Origin: an uncultured Bacteroides sp.
GTDB taxonomy: Bacteria; Bacteroidota; Bacteroidia; Bacteroidales; Bacteroidaceae
DNA length: 54,245 bases
NCBI GenBank assembly: GCA_949292025.1
Contig: CASEYC010000123.1
Location: forward strand, 1-54,245
Direction: 5' to 3'
Every line of letters starts with the position of its first letter. Position 1 is the first letter of the stretch. Under the pieces are notes generated by a model. It had not been told where the DNA came from and ran no database searches. It was given only the letters and a program-made list of their open reading frames with translations. Below are positions 6,500-15,222 of the stretch, piece after piece. A program made the position numbers and the translations under genes.

Positions 6500-7727
6500 A
6501 CTACGCCTTACCCTTTTGTTGTCCCTGCTGGCGGCTTGGACGATGCTGCCCCGCGTGCAGGCCGCCCTGCCCGCCGACAGCACCGCGCGTCCCTGCCTGA
6601 CACACCTGCTCAGTGCGGAGTTCCGCCCGGCCTACGTCTTCCCTACCGGCAGTTTCCTGCGGGGAGACAATCAAGCGGGCGACCCCATCAACACCAACCT
6701 CTCCGGCCACCTGAAGTACGGCTTCCGCTTTGCGCCGGACACGTATTGGGGGCGGATGTTCCCCCACGCCGTGCAGGGCATAGGCGTGGCCTGGAACACC
6801 TTCTTCAACGCCGCGGAGCTGGGCAACCCCGTGTCCGTCTATGCCTTCCAGTCGGCCCGCATCGCCACCCTTGCCCCGCGCCTGTCGCTGGACTATGAGT
6901 GGAACTTCGGCGCATCCTTCGGCTGGAAGAAGTTCGATGAATCCGACAATCCGCGGAATATACTGGTGGGCAGCAAGGTCAACGCCTACATCAACCTGGG
7001 GCTTTTCCTCAACTGGAAGATTGATGCGCGGACGTACCTCAAGGCGGGCGTGGACGTGACGCACTACAGTAACGGCAACACGGGCTACCCCAACGCGGGC
7101 ATCAACACCATAGGCGCCGCGGTGGGCCTGACCCGCTGCTTCGGCACGGCGGGGCAGGAGGAGGCTTCCGCCGCTTCGTCCACCTTCTCGCCCTTGGGAC
7201 GGACGGATTTCCGCCGCCGGATGAGTTACGACCTGGTGCTCTACGGCGCCACGCGCAAGAAGGCCGTCTATCCCGCCCAGGCCGACCCCGTGCTGGTGCC
7301 CGGCTCGTTCGGCATCGTGGGGCTGAACTTCACGCCGATGTACAACTTCAGCCGCTACTTCCGCGCGGGCGTCTCGCTGGACGCGCAGTATGACGAGAGC
7401 GCCAACATCGGCCGCCACATCGTCGATGGCCCCGTTTATCCCAGTGAAGACAATATCCGTTTCCACCGCCCGCCTTTCCGCGAGCAGTTCGCCGTGGGCT
7501 TGTCCGTCCGGGCGGAGGTGGTGATGCCCATCTTCTCCATCAACTTGGGCATTGGCCGCAACGTCCTTTGCCAAGGACCGGACACGGACGCCTTCTATCA
7601 GATTCTGGCCTTGAAGACCCATCTGACGCGCCGCCTCTTCCTGCACGTGGGCTATCAGCTCAGCCGCTTCAAGGACCCTAACAATCTGATGCTGGGATTG
7701 GGATGGAGATTTGGGAGAATGGATTAG
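6492..7727 (+). CDS. PagL-like outer-membrane lipid A deacylase (acyloxyacyl hydrolase)
   Basis: A 411-residue predicted outer-membrane beta-barrel with a signal peptide (LLLSLLAAWTMLPRVQA). Residues 191-195, HYSNG, match the H-x-S-N catalytic motif of PagL-type lipid A 3-O-deacylases, with H191 and S193 as the candidate catalytic residues. Bacteroidales relatives are usually annotated acyloxyacyl hydrolase. The protein is about twice the length of classic PagL; residues ~235-411 add further amphipathic strands and another C-terminal half-barrel. The upstream overlapping lipoprotein may be a partner. Substrate is not proven by sequence. Confidence 0.65.
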   Translation: MNKLRLTLLLSLLAAWTMLPRVQAALPADSTARPCLTHLLSAEFRPAYVFPTGSFLRGDNQAGDPINTNLSGHLKYGFRFAPDTYWGRMFPHAVQGIGVAWNTFFNAAELGNPVSVYAFQSARIATLAPRLSLDYEWNFGASFGWKKFDESDNPRNILVGSKVNAYINLGLFLNWKIDARTYLKAGVDVTHYSNGNTGYPNAGINTIGAAVGLTRCFGTAGQEEASAASSTFSPLGRTDFRRRMSYDLVLYGATRKKAVYPAQADPVLVPGSFGIVGLNFTPMYNFSRYFRAGVSLDAQYDESANIGRHIVDGPVYPSEDNIRFHRPPFREQFAVGLSVRAEVVMPIFSINLGIGRNVLCQGPDTDAFYQILALKTHLTRRLFLHVGYQLSRFKDPNNLMLGLGWRFGRMD

Positions 7728-7776
7728 TTGTGTGGTAAATAGGAATTTAGCGGGCTTTGCCCGCAATGTTAAACGT

Positions 7777-7832
7777 GTAGGGGCGACCCTTGCGGTCGCC
7801 CTATTCAGGGCGGGGGCAAGCCCCGCCCCTAC
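7777..7832. repeat. REP/MITE-like nested palindromic element
   Basis: Outer arms GTAGGGGCG (7777-7785) and CGCCCCTAC (7824-7832) enclose two hairpins: GGGCGACC/GGTCGCCC (7781-7801) and GGGCGGGG-GCAAG-CCCCGCCC (7808-7829). A third hairpin, GCGGG-CTTTG-CCCGC, sits just before (7750-7764) and may terminate the PagL-like gene. No coding potential. Confidence 0.7.
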
Positions 7833-7850
7833 ACCGACAAATTATCATTT

Positions 7851-8579
7851 ATGCTACAGAAGACCCAAGGCATCGTGCTCCACACCGTGAAATACAAAGA
7901 CACGGCGATGATGGCCACCGTCTATACCGAGGCGGCGGGGCGGGCGTCGTTCGTGGTGCCTGTGTCGCGCTCGCGTCGTGCGGCGGTGCGCTCCGTGCTG
8001 TTCCAGCCGCCCGCGCTGGTGGAGCTGGAGGCCGATGTGCGCCCCAACAATCCCGTCAGCCGGGTGAAGGAGGCGCGGACGGCACACCCTTACCTGTCCT
8101 TGCCCTACGATCCGTGCAAGGCGGCCATCGCCCTGTTTCTCTCCGAGTTCCTCTACCGCGCGCTGCGCGAGGAGGCGGAGAACCGTCCGCTCTTCGCCTA
8201 CCTGCGTTCGTCGCTGTTGTGGCTGGACGAGTGCCGCGCGGGCTTTGCCAACTTCCACCTGGTCTTCCTGATGCGCCTTTCGCGCTTCCTGGGACTTTAT
8301 CCCAACCTGGAGGGCTATGCCGACGGCGACTGGTTCGACCTGCGTGCCGCTTGCTTCACCCCTCTGCGCCCCACGGGCCATGGCGACTGCATCGCCCCCG
8401 CCGAGGCTGCCCGCATCGCCCGCCTGATGCGCATGGACTACGGCACGATGCGCCTCTTCCGCCTTTCGCGCGAGGAGCGTGCCCGTTGCCTGGACGTCAT
8501 CCTGACCTACTACCGCCTGCATCTGCCGGACTTTCCGGAGCTGAAGTCGGTGGAGGTGTTGCGGGAGCTGTTTGATTAG
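7851..8579 (+). CDS. recO: DNA repair protein RecO
   Basis: A 242-residue RecO. The N-terminal OB fold is recognisable ([24 protein letters not shown], then a [11 protein letters not shown] loop), followed by the helical domain with [15 protein letters not shown]. RecO anneals ssDNA and, with RecR, loads RecA on SSB-coated DNA in RecFOR gap repair. Length is normal for Bacteroidales. The stop TAG (8577-8579) overlaps the stop of the convergent yqeY-like gene by 3 bp, leaving no room for a separate terminator. Confidence 0.9.
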   Translation: MLQKTQGIVLHTVKYKDTAMMATVYTEAAGRASFVVPVSRSRRAAVRSVLFQPPALVELEADVRPNNPVSRVKEARTAHPYLSLPYDPCKAAIALFLSEFLYRALREEAENRPLFAYLRSSLLWLDECRAGFANFHLVFLMRLSRFLGLYPNLEGYADGDWFDLRAACFTPLRPTGHGDCIAPAEAARIARLMRMDYGTMRLFRLSREERARCLDVILTYYRLHLPDFPELKSVEVLRELFD

Positions 8580-9028
8580 TTGTTCAGCAGTTCCTTCACC
8601 TTGGCGGAGATGGCGCGTCCCTCGGCCACGCCCGCCAGTTGCTTGGTGGCGGTGCCCATCACCTTGCCCATGTCCTTGGGGCCGGTGGCACCCACTTGGG
8701 CGATGATTTCGCGGAGGGCAGCTTCCAGTTCCTCGGGCGAGAGCTGCTTGGGCAGGTAGTTCTCCATCACCTTCACCTGGGCCAGTTCCTCGTCGGCCAG
8801 GTCCTGACGGCCCTGCTCCACGTAGATGGCGGCGGCGTCCTTGCCCTGCTTGGCCAGTTTCTGGATGAGCTTCAGGGCGTCTTCGTCGCTCAGGGTGTCG
8901 TTGGCTCCCGGCGCGGTCTTGGCCTCCAGGAATACCTTCTTAATGTTGCGCAGTGTTTCGAGGGCCACTTTGTCCTTGGCCTTCATCGCGGTTTTAATGT
9001 CTTCGCTGACTTTGTCGAATAAACTCAT
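8576..9028 (-). CDS. GatB/YqeY domain protein
   Basis: A 150-residue YqeY-type protein ([20 protein letters not shown]..., ending [18 protein letters not shown]). The domain is shared with the tail of GatB and is thought to contact tRNA, but the free-standing protein has no settled function. It is the last gene of the dcw operon, 24 bp after ftsZ, an arrangement I recall from other Bacteroidales. Confidence 0.9.
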   Translation of the reverse strand: MSLFDKVSEDIKTAMKAKDKVALETLRNIKKVFLEAKTAPGANDTLSDEDALKLIQKLAKQGKDAAAIYVEQGRQDLADEELAQVKVMENYLPKQLSPEELEAALREIIAQVGATGPKDMGKVMGTATKQLAGVAEGRAISAKVKELLNN

Positions 9029-9052
9029 AATGCTATTGTGTTTTGATTTTGT

Positions 9053-10363
9053 TCAGAATGTGATGACTCCTTCCTCTTCCCCTTGCTGTCCGCCCTCGGC
9101 CAAGGCAACCGTGCGGTCCTGTTCGGCCTTGGTGCGGATGGTGTTGAGGGTGGTCTTGTCGCGGCGGTAGGTGGGCGATTCCTCGACCATGGCCACCACG
9201 CCGGCGTTGTCCAAGTCTTCGGGAGAGAAGAGGTAGATGTGTCGGCGGCGCGTGGGCTGGTATTTGGCGCGCGTGTCCTTGCCGTAGTAGGTCTCGCGGC
9301 GTTTGCGGCGCTCTTCTTCTTTCTCCTCCAGCTCGGCCAGGCGTTTCTGTTCCTCCAGGCTGCGTTGCTCGATGCGTTCGTCCATTTCCTTCATGTGGAT
9401 GTCTTGGATGCCGAAGCCGGTGGCCAGGAGGGTGATTTTCACTTGCTCGCCCAGTTCGGGGTCCTCGGCCATGCCGAACTTGGTCTCGAAGTCGCGGTTG
9501 AAGTGGCTCATAAAGTCGTCCACCTCGTCCATCTCGCTCATCATCAGTTCGTGGTCGGGGCTGTAGGAGATGTTGAGCAGGACTTTCTTGGAGTTGAAGA
9601 TGTCGTTGTTGTTCAGCAGGGGGGAGTGTCGCGCCTGTTCGATGGCCTTGCTGACGCGGTTTTCACCCTCGCCGAAGCCGGTGCTCATGATGGCCACGCC
9701 TCCGTCCTTCATGACGGTCTTCACGTCGTTGAAGTCCAGGTTGATGATGCCGCGCATGGTGATGATCTCGGCGATGCTCTTGGCGGCGACGAGCAGGGTG
9801 TCGTTGGCCTTGGCAAAGGCGTTCTTGACGGAGAGGTCGGGATAAATCTCGCCCAGCTTCTCGTTGTTGATGACCAGGAGGGCGTCCACGTTGCGGCTGA
9901 TTTCCTCCACGCCGTCCAGCGCCTGGTCAATCTTCTTGTCGCCCTCCCAGCGGAAGGGGATGGTGACGATGCCCACGGTGAGGATGTCCATCTCCTTGGT
10001 GATGCGGGCGATGGTGGGTGCGGCGCCGGTGCCGGTGCCTCCGCCCATGCCGGCGGTGATGAACACCATCTTGGTGCCGTCGTTCAGCATATTCTTGACT
10101 TCTTCGATGCTCTCTTCCGTGGCTTCCTTGGCCTTGCTGGGGCGGTTTCCGGCCCCGAGGCCCTCGTGTCCCAGTTGCAACTTGATGGGCACGGGCGATT
10201 CTTCCAGTGCCTTGCGGTCGGTGTTGCACACCACGAACGCCACTTCGTGGATGCCTTCGCGGTACATGTGGTTGACGGCGTTGCCGCCGCCACCGCCCAC
10301 GCCGATGACTTTGATGATTTTAGGCGAATCGGTGGGGAAGTCGAATTGTACTCTGTCGTCCAT
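9053..10363 (-). CDS. ftsZ: Cell division GTPase FtsZ
   Basis: A 436-residue tubulin homologue that polymerises into the division ring. Visible landmarks: the glycine-rich GVGGGGGNAVNHM near residue 20, the tubulin signature GGGTGTGAAPTIA, and the T7-loop region NLDFNDVKTVM. After the core (to ~residue 320) comes a charged coiled stretch (EEQKRLAELEEKEEERRKRRE) and a C-terminal tail ending EEEGVITF, which probably carries the partner-binding peptide. It follows ftsA by 32 bp. Confidence 0.98.
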   Translation of the reverse strand: MDDRVQFDFPTDSPKIIKVIGVGGGGGNAVNHMYREGIHEVAFVVCNTDRKALEESPVPIKLQLGHEGLGAGNRPSKAKEATEESIEEVKNMLNDGTKMVFITAGMGGGTGTGAAPTIARITKEMDILTVGIVTIPFRWEGDKKIDQALDGVEEISRNVDALLVINNEKLGEIYPDLSVKNAFAKANDTLLVAAKSIAEIITMRGIINLDFNDVKTVMKDGGVAIMSTGFGEGENRVSKAIEQARHSPLLNNNDIFNSKKVLLNISYSPDHELMMSEMDEVDDFMSHFNRDFETKFGMAEDPELGEQVKITLLATGFGIQDIHMKEMDERIEQRSLEEQKRLAELEEKEEERRKRRETYYGKDTRAKYQPTRRRHIYLFSPEDLDNAGVVAMVEESPTYRRDKTTLNTIRTKAEQDRTVALAEGGQQGEEEGVITF

Positions 10364-10395
10364 TGTATATAATGGTTAATGATTAATGCTTAGGG

Positions 10396-11814
10396 TTAGT
10401 TGTTCATCGTGTCGCTGTTGTCGTCCAGGACCTCGTTGCGGAACTTATCGAACAGGTTGCCGAAGAAGGAACCTTTCTTGCCCTTATCCGTGTCTGCGGA
10501 GGGCTTCTTCTGGGTTTTCTCCTTGTCTTTGTCTTTATCCTTGCCTTTGGTGTCTTTGGGGTCGGGCTTGGGCGGTTCGGGGGTTTTCACCTTTTCTTCT
10601 TGGAAAATGGTGGGCTGCGGCGCCGGTTCGGGTTTGGGTTGCGGCTTGGGTGTAGCGGCGCAGTTCACTGTGCCTTCGGCCAGGAGGCCCAGCAGGGTGT
10701 TCTGCCGTCCGTCCGTGGGCAGGATGCCCGGGGCGTCGTGCACGTTGGCCTGTACGGTCAGTGCCGTGCGCACCTTCTCCGTGCGGCTCAGCTTGCGGAA
10801 GAGGGTTTCCGTGCCTTGCAAGGAGGCCCCGCCACCGGTCAGGACAGTGCCTGCCAGCAGTTCGCGCTCGTAGCCCGACTGTTGGATCTGGTTCCAGGCA
10901 TTGGCCAGGATTTCCTCGGCACGCGCGCCGATGATGTCGTTCAGCGCGGACAGTTCGATGTTCCGCCCGTCGGCCAGGGTACAGGTGGCCGAGACGTCGG
11001 CAGTCGTGTCCGTGTCGGCGTCGGGCTGGGCGCAGGCGTCGCCGTATTGCAGCTTCAGTTGTTCGGCCTCTTCCTCTTCAATCTTCAGTTGGGTGAGGTC
11101 GCGGGTGATGTTGTGTCCGCCCAGGGGCAGCACGCAGAGGTAGCGCAGGATGTTGTCCTTGTAGACCTGCACGGTGGTGGTGTCCGCGCCGATGTCCACC
11201 AGGGCGCAGCCGGCGCGCAACTCGTTCTTGGACAGCACGGCGCGGGCCAGGGCCAGGGGGGCGACGGTCAGGTCGGCGGTCTTGACGCCTGCCTTCTCGA
11301 AACTCTGCTCCAGGTTTTTCTTCAGTTGGTGGCGGGCAATGAGGTTGAGGAATTGCCCGGTGATGCGTTGTCCCGCCACGCCCACCGGGTCGGCGTGCAG
11401 GGTGTTATCTATCTTGTATTCCTGCGGGGCCACGTCCAGGATGCACATGTCCACCAGGGTGAGCTGCCGGTTTTCTTCGTTCAGCGCGTCCACCAGTTCG
11501 TCGGAGATGATGCCTTCCTCGTCCAATGTGCGCCCCACGGCGTTGCGGACCGAGCGCAGCGACTGGCCTCCGATGCCTGCGTAGACCTTGGCGATGGATT
11601 GTCCCAACTGCCCCTCCAGTGCGGAGACGATGCCGCAGATGGCGTGGGCGGCCTTGTCGATGTTGTAGACGATGCCCTTGCGCACGAAAGAGGACGAATC
11701 CTCGCTGGTGCAGGCCAGGACTTCGAGGCTCCCGTCGTCGTGCTTCCGTCCGGCGATGCCGGCGATGCGCGAGGAACCCAACTCGATGGCGGCGATAAAT
11801 TCTGTTGTTGACAT
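10396..11814 (-). CDS. ftsA: Cell division protein FtsA with long Pro/Lys-rich C-terminal linker
   Basis: A 472-residue actin-like protein that anchors FtsZ to the membrane. N-terminal AAIELGSSRIAGIAG (phosphate-binding loop), ALVDIGADTTTV and TGGGASLQG are the ATPase-fold signatures. After ~residue 385 it has an ~65-residue linker of Pro and Lys (PKPQPKPEPAPQP, KGKDKDKDKEK) leading to a short amphipathic end, GSFFGNLFDKFRNEV, probably the membrane-targeting helix. An internal promoter just upstream (11840-11847) may drive ftsA-ftsZ-yqeY separately. Confidence 0.96.
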   Translation of the reverse strand: MSTTEFIAAIELGSSRIAGIAGRKHDDGSLEVLACTSEDSSSFVRKGIVYNIDKAAHAICGIVSALEGQLGQSIAKVYAGIGGQSLRSVRNAVGRTLDEEGIISDELVDALNEENRQLTLVDMCILDVAPQEYKIDNTLHADPVGVAGQRITGQFLNLIARHQLKKNLEQSFEKAGVKTADLTVAPLALARAVLSKNELRAGCALVDIGADTTTVQVYKDNILRYLCVLPLGGHNITRDLTQLKIEEEEAEQLKLQYGDACAQPDADTDTTADVSATCTLADGRNIELSALNDIIGARAEEILANAWNQIQQSGYERELLAGTVLTGGGASLQGTETLFRKLSRTEKVRTALTVQANVHDAPGILPTDGRQNTLLGLLAEGTVNCAATPKPQPKPEPAPQPTIFQEEKVKTPEPPKPDPKDTKGKDKDKDKEKTQKKPSADTDKGKKGSFFGNLFDKFRNEVLDDNSDTMNN

Positions 11815-11839
11815 AATTTCTGTTTTTAGTATTTGGCTG

Positions 11840-11847
11840 CAAAGTTA
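11840..11847 (-). promoter_or_regulatory. Internal -7 element upstream of ftsA
   Basis: On the - strand TAACTTTG matches TAnnTTTG in the 51 bp gap between ftsQ and ftsA, the longest gap in the 3' half of the operon. The -33 region (GTTA) is weak. Confidence 0.45.
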
Positions 11848-11865
11848 GTTATTTTCTGTCATAGG

Positions 11866-12600
11866 CTAACGCCGTGTGCAGATGATTTGGTTGTCAAATT
11901 CCACGTTGATGCGCGAATATTTGTTCCATCCCACGCGGTTCAGGGCTTTTTCATAGAATATCTCCACCCGCCTGAGCTTGCGTTCGTAGTCTTGTAGCTT
12001 GCCCAGGTAGATGAGGTGGTCGCCCACGCGGGGAGCCAGTTCGACGGTCTGGTCGGGCAGGATGTGGATTTGTTCCGTCTGCGCCTGCCAGAAAGGATTG
12101 CCTTGCAGGAAGAGTCCGAAGCCATACAGCGGGCCGGTGGCAAAGTCGCGGCTGACGTGCCCTGTGACGACGGGCAGCCGCGCCACGCACTTGGCGGAGA
12201 GGGGCATCACGCGGCCTTTGCTGTCCACGTAGTAGCTGTCGCCGCCATCGCCCATGACGCGCAGGATGGGGAGCCGCTGGCTGACCTCGACGCATACCCG
12301 TCCACTGGGGGTCTTGTAGCACTCCACCCCGTCAATCAGCGGATGGCCGGCCAGGACTTGCTCCATGTGGCGCGTGTCGATGCTGTCCGTGTTCTTCCCC
12401 GCAGGGTCGAGGCCGTGGCGGCGCAGCAAGGCGGACACGTCTTGGCTGGTGACAAAGCCCGCGTAGACGCTGTCGCGCACAATCAGTTCCAGGCCGGGGC
12501 AGGTTTGTCCTGCGGGTTTCCGGTTGAAAGCCGTGATGGCCAGGAAGAAGTAGGCGACCGCCACGGCGGTGCAAATGGCTATCAGAATCTTCTTGAACAT
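11866..12600 (-). CDS. ftsQ: Cell division protein FtsQ
   Basis: A 244-residue bitopic protein: short basic start, one membrane helix (IAICTAVAVAYFFLAITAF) and a periplasmic part containing the POTRA-like LIVRDSVYAGFVTSQDV region and beta-rich VCVEVSQRLPILRV. FtsQ links early cytoplasmic and late periplasmic divisome proteins. Position between murC (14 bp) and ftsA (51 bp) supports the call, since FtsQ is poorly conserved in sequence. Confidence 0.92.
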   Translation of the reverse strand: MFKKILIAICTAVAVAYFFLAITAFNRKPAGQTCPGLELIVRDSVYAGFVTSQDVSALLRRHGLDPAGKNTDSIDTRHMEQVLAGHPLIDGVECYKTPSGRVCVEVSQRLPILRVMGDGGDSYYVDSKGRVMPLSAKCVARLPVVTGHVSRDFATGPLYGFGLFLQGNPFWQAQTEQIHILPDQTVELAPRVGDHLIYLGKLQDYERKLRRVEIFYEKALNRVGWNKYSRINVEFDNQIICTRR

Positions 12601-12614
12601 AAGCGGTTGTTTTT

Positions 12615-14012
12615 TTAGGGTTTCTCGGCGTTCAGTCTCTCGGACAGCATTCGGGCGATGCCGGGGGCTTGGCTGTCGATGTCCCCCGCGCCCAGCACGA
12701 TGACCACTTCAAGGTCGGGTTCTTGCCTGAGCAGGGCCGGCAGGTCTTCCTTGCGGCAGAGATGCTTGGCGACATCCTCGCGCAGGCCGTCCAGGATGAG
12801 CTGGCTCGTGACGCCGGGGATGGGTTCTTCGCGCGCCGGATAGATGTCCGTCAGGATGACCTCGTCGGCCAGCGAGAGGCTCCGGGCGAAGTCGGCGTGG
12901 AAGTCGCGCGTCCGGGTGTAGAGGTGCGGCTGGAAGATGACGGTGATTTTCCGGCCTTCGTACAGCTCGTGCACGGAACGGATGCTTTGGGCAATCTCCG
13001 CCGGGTGGTGGGCATAGTCGCTCAGCACGGCGTGTGTGGCGGTCTTCAGCTTGAAGTCGAAGCGGCGGTCCACCCCGCGGAAAGTGGCCATGCCCAGCTT
13101 GATTTCGGCGTCCGTGGCGCCGTTCAGGTGGGCCAGGGCCATGGCGGCCACGCCGTTCTCGATGTTGATGCTGACGGGCACGCCCAGCTGGACGTCCGCG
13201 ATGCGCGTGTCCGGCGCCACGAAGTCCAGGAATATCTTGCCGCCGCCGATGCGGATGTTTTCGGCGTGGAAGTCGCCCTCCGTGCGGCCGTAGGTATAAA
13301 TCCTCACGCCTTCCTGCACGTCGGGGCGCAGGGCTAGGTCCTTGTGGACGATGAGCGCGCCGCCCGGACGGATGAGGGTGGTGTAGTGGCGGAAGCTCTC
13401 CAGATAGGCTTCCGGCGTGCCGTAGATGTCCAGATGGTCGGGGTCGGTGGCGGTGATGACGCTCATCCACGGGCTGAGCCAATGGAACGAGCGGTCGAAC
13501 TCGTCGGCCTCGATGACCGTATAGGGACTGGTGGCGGACAGCAGCAGGTTGGTGCCGTAGTTCTTGGAGATGCCGCCCAGGAAGGCCGTGCAGCCCACGT
13601 GCGACTGGTAGAGCAGGTGGGCGGCCATCGTGCTGGTGGTCGTCTTGCCGTGGGTGCCTGCCACGCACAGGCCGCGGCTGCTGCGGGTGATGAGGCCCAG
13701 CACCTGGGCGCGTTTGTGCGGCTCGAAGCCGTGTTGGCGGAACCATTCCAGCTCGGCGTGGTCGGCGGGCACGGCGGGGGTATAGACCACGAGCGTCGTG
13801 TCCGGCCGGCGGCAGTCGTCGGGGATGAGGTTGGGATTCTCCTCGTAGTGCAGGCGTGCCCCTTCGGCAATGAGCTGCTTGGTCAGGGGGCTGGGCGTGC
13901 GGTCGTAGCCGGCCACCTGCTTGCCCCGCGCCAGGAAGTAGCGGATGAGGGCGCTCATGCCGATGCCTCCTGCACCGACGAAATAGACGGATTGTATGCT
14001 TTCGATGTTCAT
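12615..14012 (-). CDS. murC: UDP-N-acetylmuramate--L-alanine ligase MurC
   Basis: A 465-residue Mur ligase that adds L-Ala to UDP-MurNAc. The Rossmann start VYFVGAGGIGMSALIRY, the ATP loop VAGTHGKTTTSTMA and the ADEFDRSF and DYAHHPAEI motifs are present. I chose the ATG at 14012 (MNIESIQS), 6 nt after AAAGGA and 11 bp after murG. An in-frame ATG at 14027 overlaps the murG stop as ATGA and would add MKGND. The same frame is open far upstream inside murG, but that part is not protein-like. Confidence 0.96.
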   Translation of the reverse strand: MNIESIQSVYFVGAGGIGMSALIRYFLARGKQVAGYDRTPSPLTKQLIAEGARLHYEENPNLIPDDCRRPDTTLVVYTPAVPADHAELEWFRQHGFEPHKRAQVLGLITRSSRGLCVAGTHGKTTTSTMAAHLLYQSHVGCTAFLGGISKNYGTNLLLSATSPYTVIEADEFDRSFHWLSPWMSVITATDPDHLDIYGTPEAYLESFRHYTTLIRPGGALIVHKDLALRPDVQEGVRIYTYGRTEGDFHAENIRIGGGKIFLDFVAPDTRIADVQLGVPVSINIENGVAAMALAHLNGATDAEIKLGMATFRGVDRRFDFKLKTATHAVLSDYAHHPAEIAQSIRSVHELYEGRKITVIFQPHLYTRTRDFHADFARSLSLADEVILTDIYPAREEPIPGVTSQLILDGLREDVAKHLCRKEDLPALLRQEPDLEVVIVLGAGDIDSQAPGIARMLSERLNAEKP

Positions 14013-14023
14013 GTCGTTTCCTT

Positions 14024-15190
14024 TCATTGTTGGATGAGTTTCAATACTTCCTTGGCGATGCGCTCTGCGGCGTCCGGCATGGCCAGGCGGGCGATGTGCT
14101 CGGACAGGCTGTGCAGCTTGGCGTCGTCGGTCACGGTCTGGAGGGCCAGGCTGACCAGTTGCGTGGGGGCGTCGGCGTCCTTCACGTAGAGGGCGGCATC
14201 CTTCTGCACCAAGGCCAGGGCGTTCTTCGTCTGATGGTCTTCGGCCACGTTGGGCGAGGGCACCAGGATGACGGGCTTGCCCAGCAGGCAGAACTCGGAT
14301 ATGGAGCCTGCCCCGGCGCGGGACACCACGAGGTCGGCCAGCCCGTAGGCCATGGGCATTTCGCGGATGAAGTCGTTGACGTAGAGGTTGGGCAGGCTCT
14401 CCACGCGGACGTTGCGCATGGTGTCGCCCGTGAAGGAGGTGATGGCTGCCTTCACCTCGTCGATGTAGATGCGGCCTGTCTGCCAGATGAACTGCACGTC
14501 GGGATGCCCCTTGATGTCGCGCAGGGCGGCTTCCATCGTGCGGTTCAGGGTACGCGCGCCCAGGCTTCCGCCCAGGACGAGGACGGTCTTCTTCCGCGGG
14601 TCGAGGCCGAAGTGGTCCGCAGCCTGTTCGCGGGTGACGGTGCTGTCCAGCAAGTTCTGGCGCACGGGGTTGCCCGTCAGGATGATTTTCCCGGCGGGGA
14701 AGAACCGCTCCATGCCGTCGTAGGCCACACAAATCCGGGCAGCCTGCTTGGCCAGCAGCTTGTTGGTGACGCCGGCGTAGGAGTTCTGTTCCTGTATCAG
14801 GGTGGGGATGCCTGCCATGGCGCACACTTTCAGCATCGGGCCGCTGGCATAGCCGCCCACGCCCACGGCCACCTGCGGGCGGAAGTCCTTGACGATGCGC
14901 CGCGCCCGCCACTGGCTGCGTAGCAGCTTGACGAGGACGGCGAAGTTCTTCCACAGGTGCTGGCGGTCGAAGCCCGCCACGGGCAGGCCGATGATGGGGT
15001 AGCCCGCGTCGGGCACGCGCTGCATCTCCATGCGGCCTTCCGCGCCGACGAAGAGTATGTCCGCGTCGGGACACAACGCCTTCAGCGCATTGGCGATGGA
15101 GATGGCGGGGAAGATGTGCCCGCCGGTGCCGCCTCCGCTGATGATGATGCGGGGCGCGGCTGGATGGGATGTCTGTTGTTTCGTATCCAT
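14024..15190 (-). CDS. murG: UDP-GlcNAc:lipid I transferase MurG
   Basis: A 388-residue GT28 enzyme that converts lipid I to lipid II at the inner membrane face. The N-terminal IIISGGGTGGHIFPA loop and GGSLGARTLN, plus C-terminal VVSRAGAGSISEFCLLGKPVILVPSP (shown in parts: SRAGAGSISE; GKPVILVPSP), are the donor- and lipid-site signatures. The first dozen residues (MDTKQQTSHPAAP) are a variable lead-in. It follows ftsW by 32 bp. Confidence 0.97.
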   Translation of the reverse strand: MDTKQQTSHPAAPRIIISGGGTGGHIFPAISIANALKALCPDADILFVGAEGRMEMQRVPDAGYPIIGLPVAGFDRQHLWKNFAVLVKLLRSQWRARRIVKDFRPQVAVGVGGYASGPMLKVCAMAGIPTLIQEQNSYAGVTNKLLAKQAARICVAYDGMERFFPAGKIILTGNPVRQNLLDSTVTREQAADHFGLDPRKKTVLVLGGSLGARTLNRTMEAALRDIKGHPDVQFIWQTGRIYIDEVKAAITSFTGDTMRNVRVESLPNLYVNDFIREMPMAYGLADLVVSRAGAGSISEFCLLGKPVILVPSPNVAEDHQTKNALALVQKDAALYVKDADAPTQLVSLALQTVTDDAKLHSLSEHIARLAMPDAAERIAKEVLKLIQQ

Positions 15191-15222
15191 ATAGTTCTTT
15201 ACTTTTTTTCTTGTTCAATGTC

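Noticed and set aside
9083-10372. Long + strand open frame opposite ftsZ
   Set aside because: Runs of Val/Gly/His reflect the antisense of a GC-rich gene. FtsZ on the other strand is unambiguous. The same applies to other long antisense frames across the dcw, glsAB, PUL and sulfatase genes.
14013-15218. N-terminal ~400 codons of the frame continuous with murC
   Set aside because: Arg/Pro/His-rich translation overlapping murG in another frame; MurC starts at the conserved MNIESIQS at 14012.
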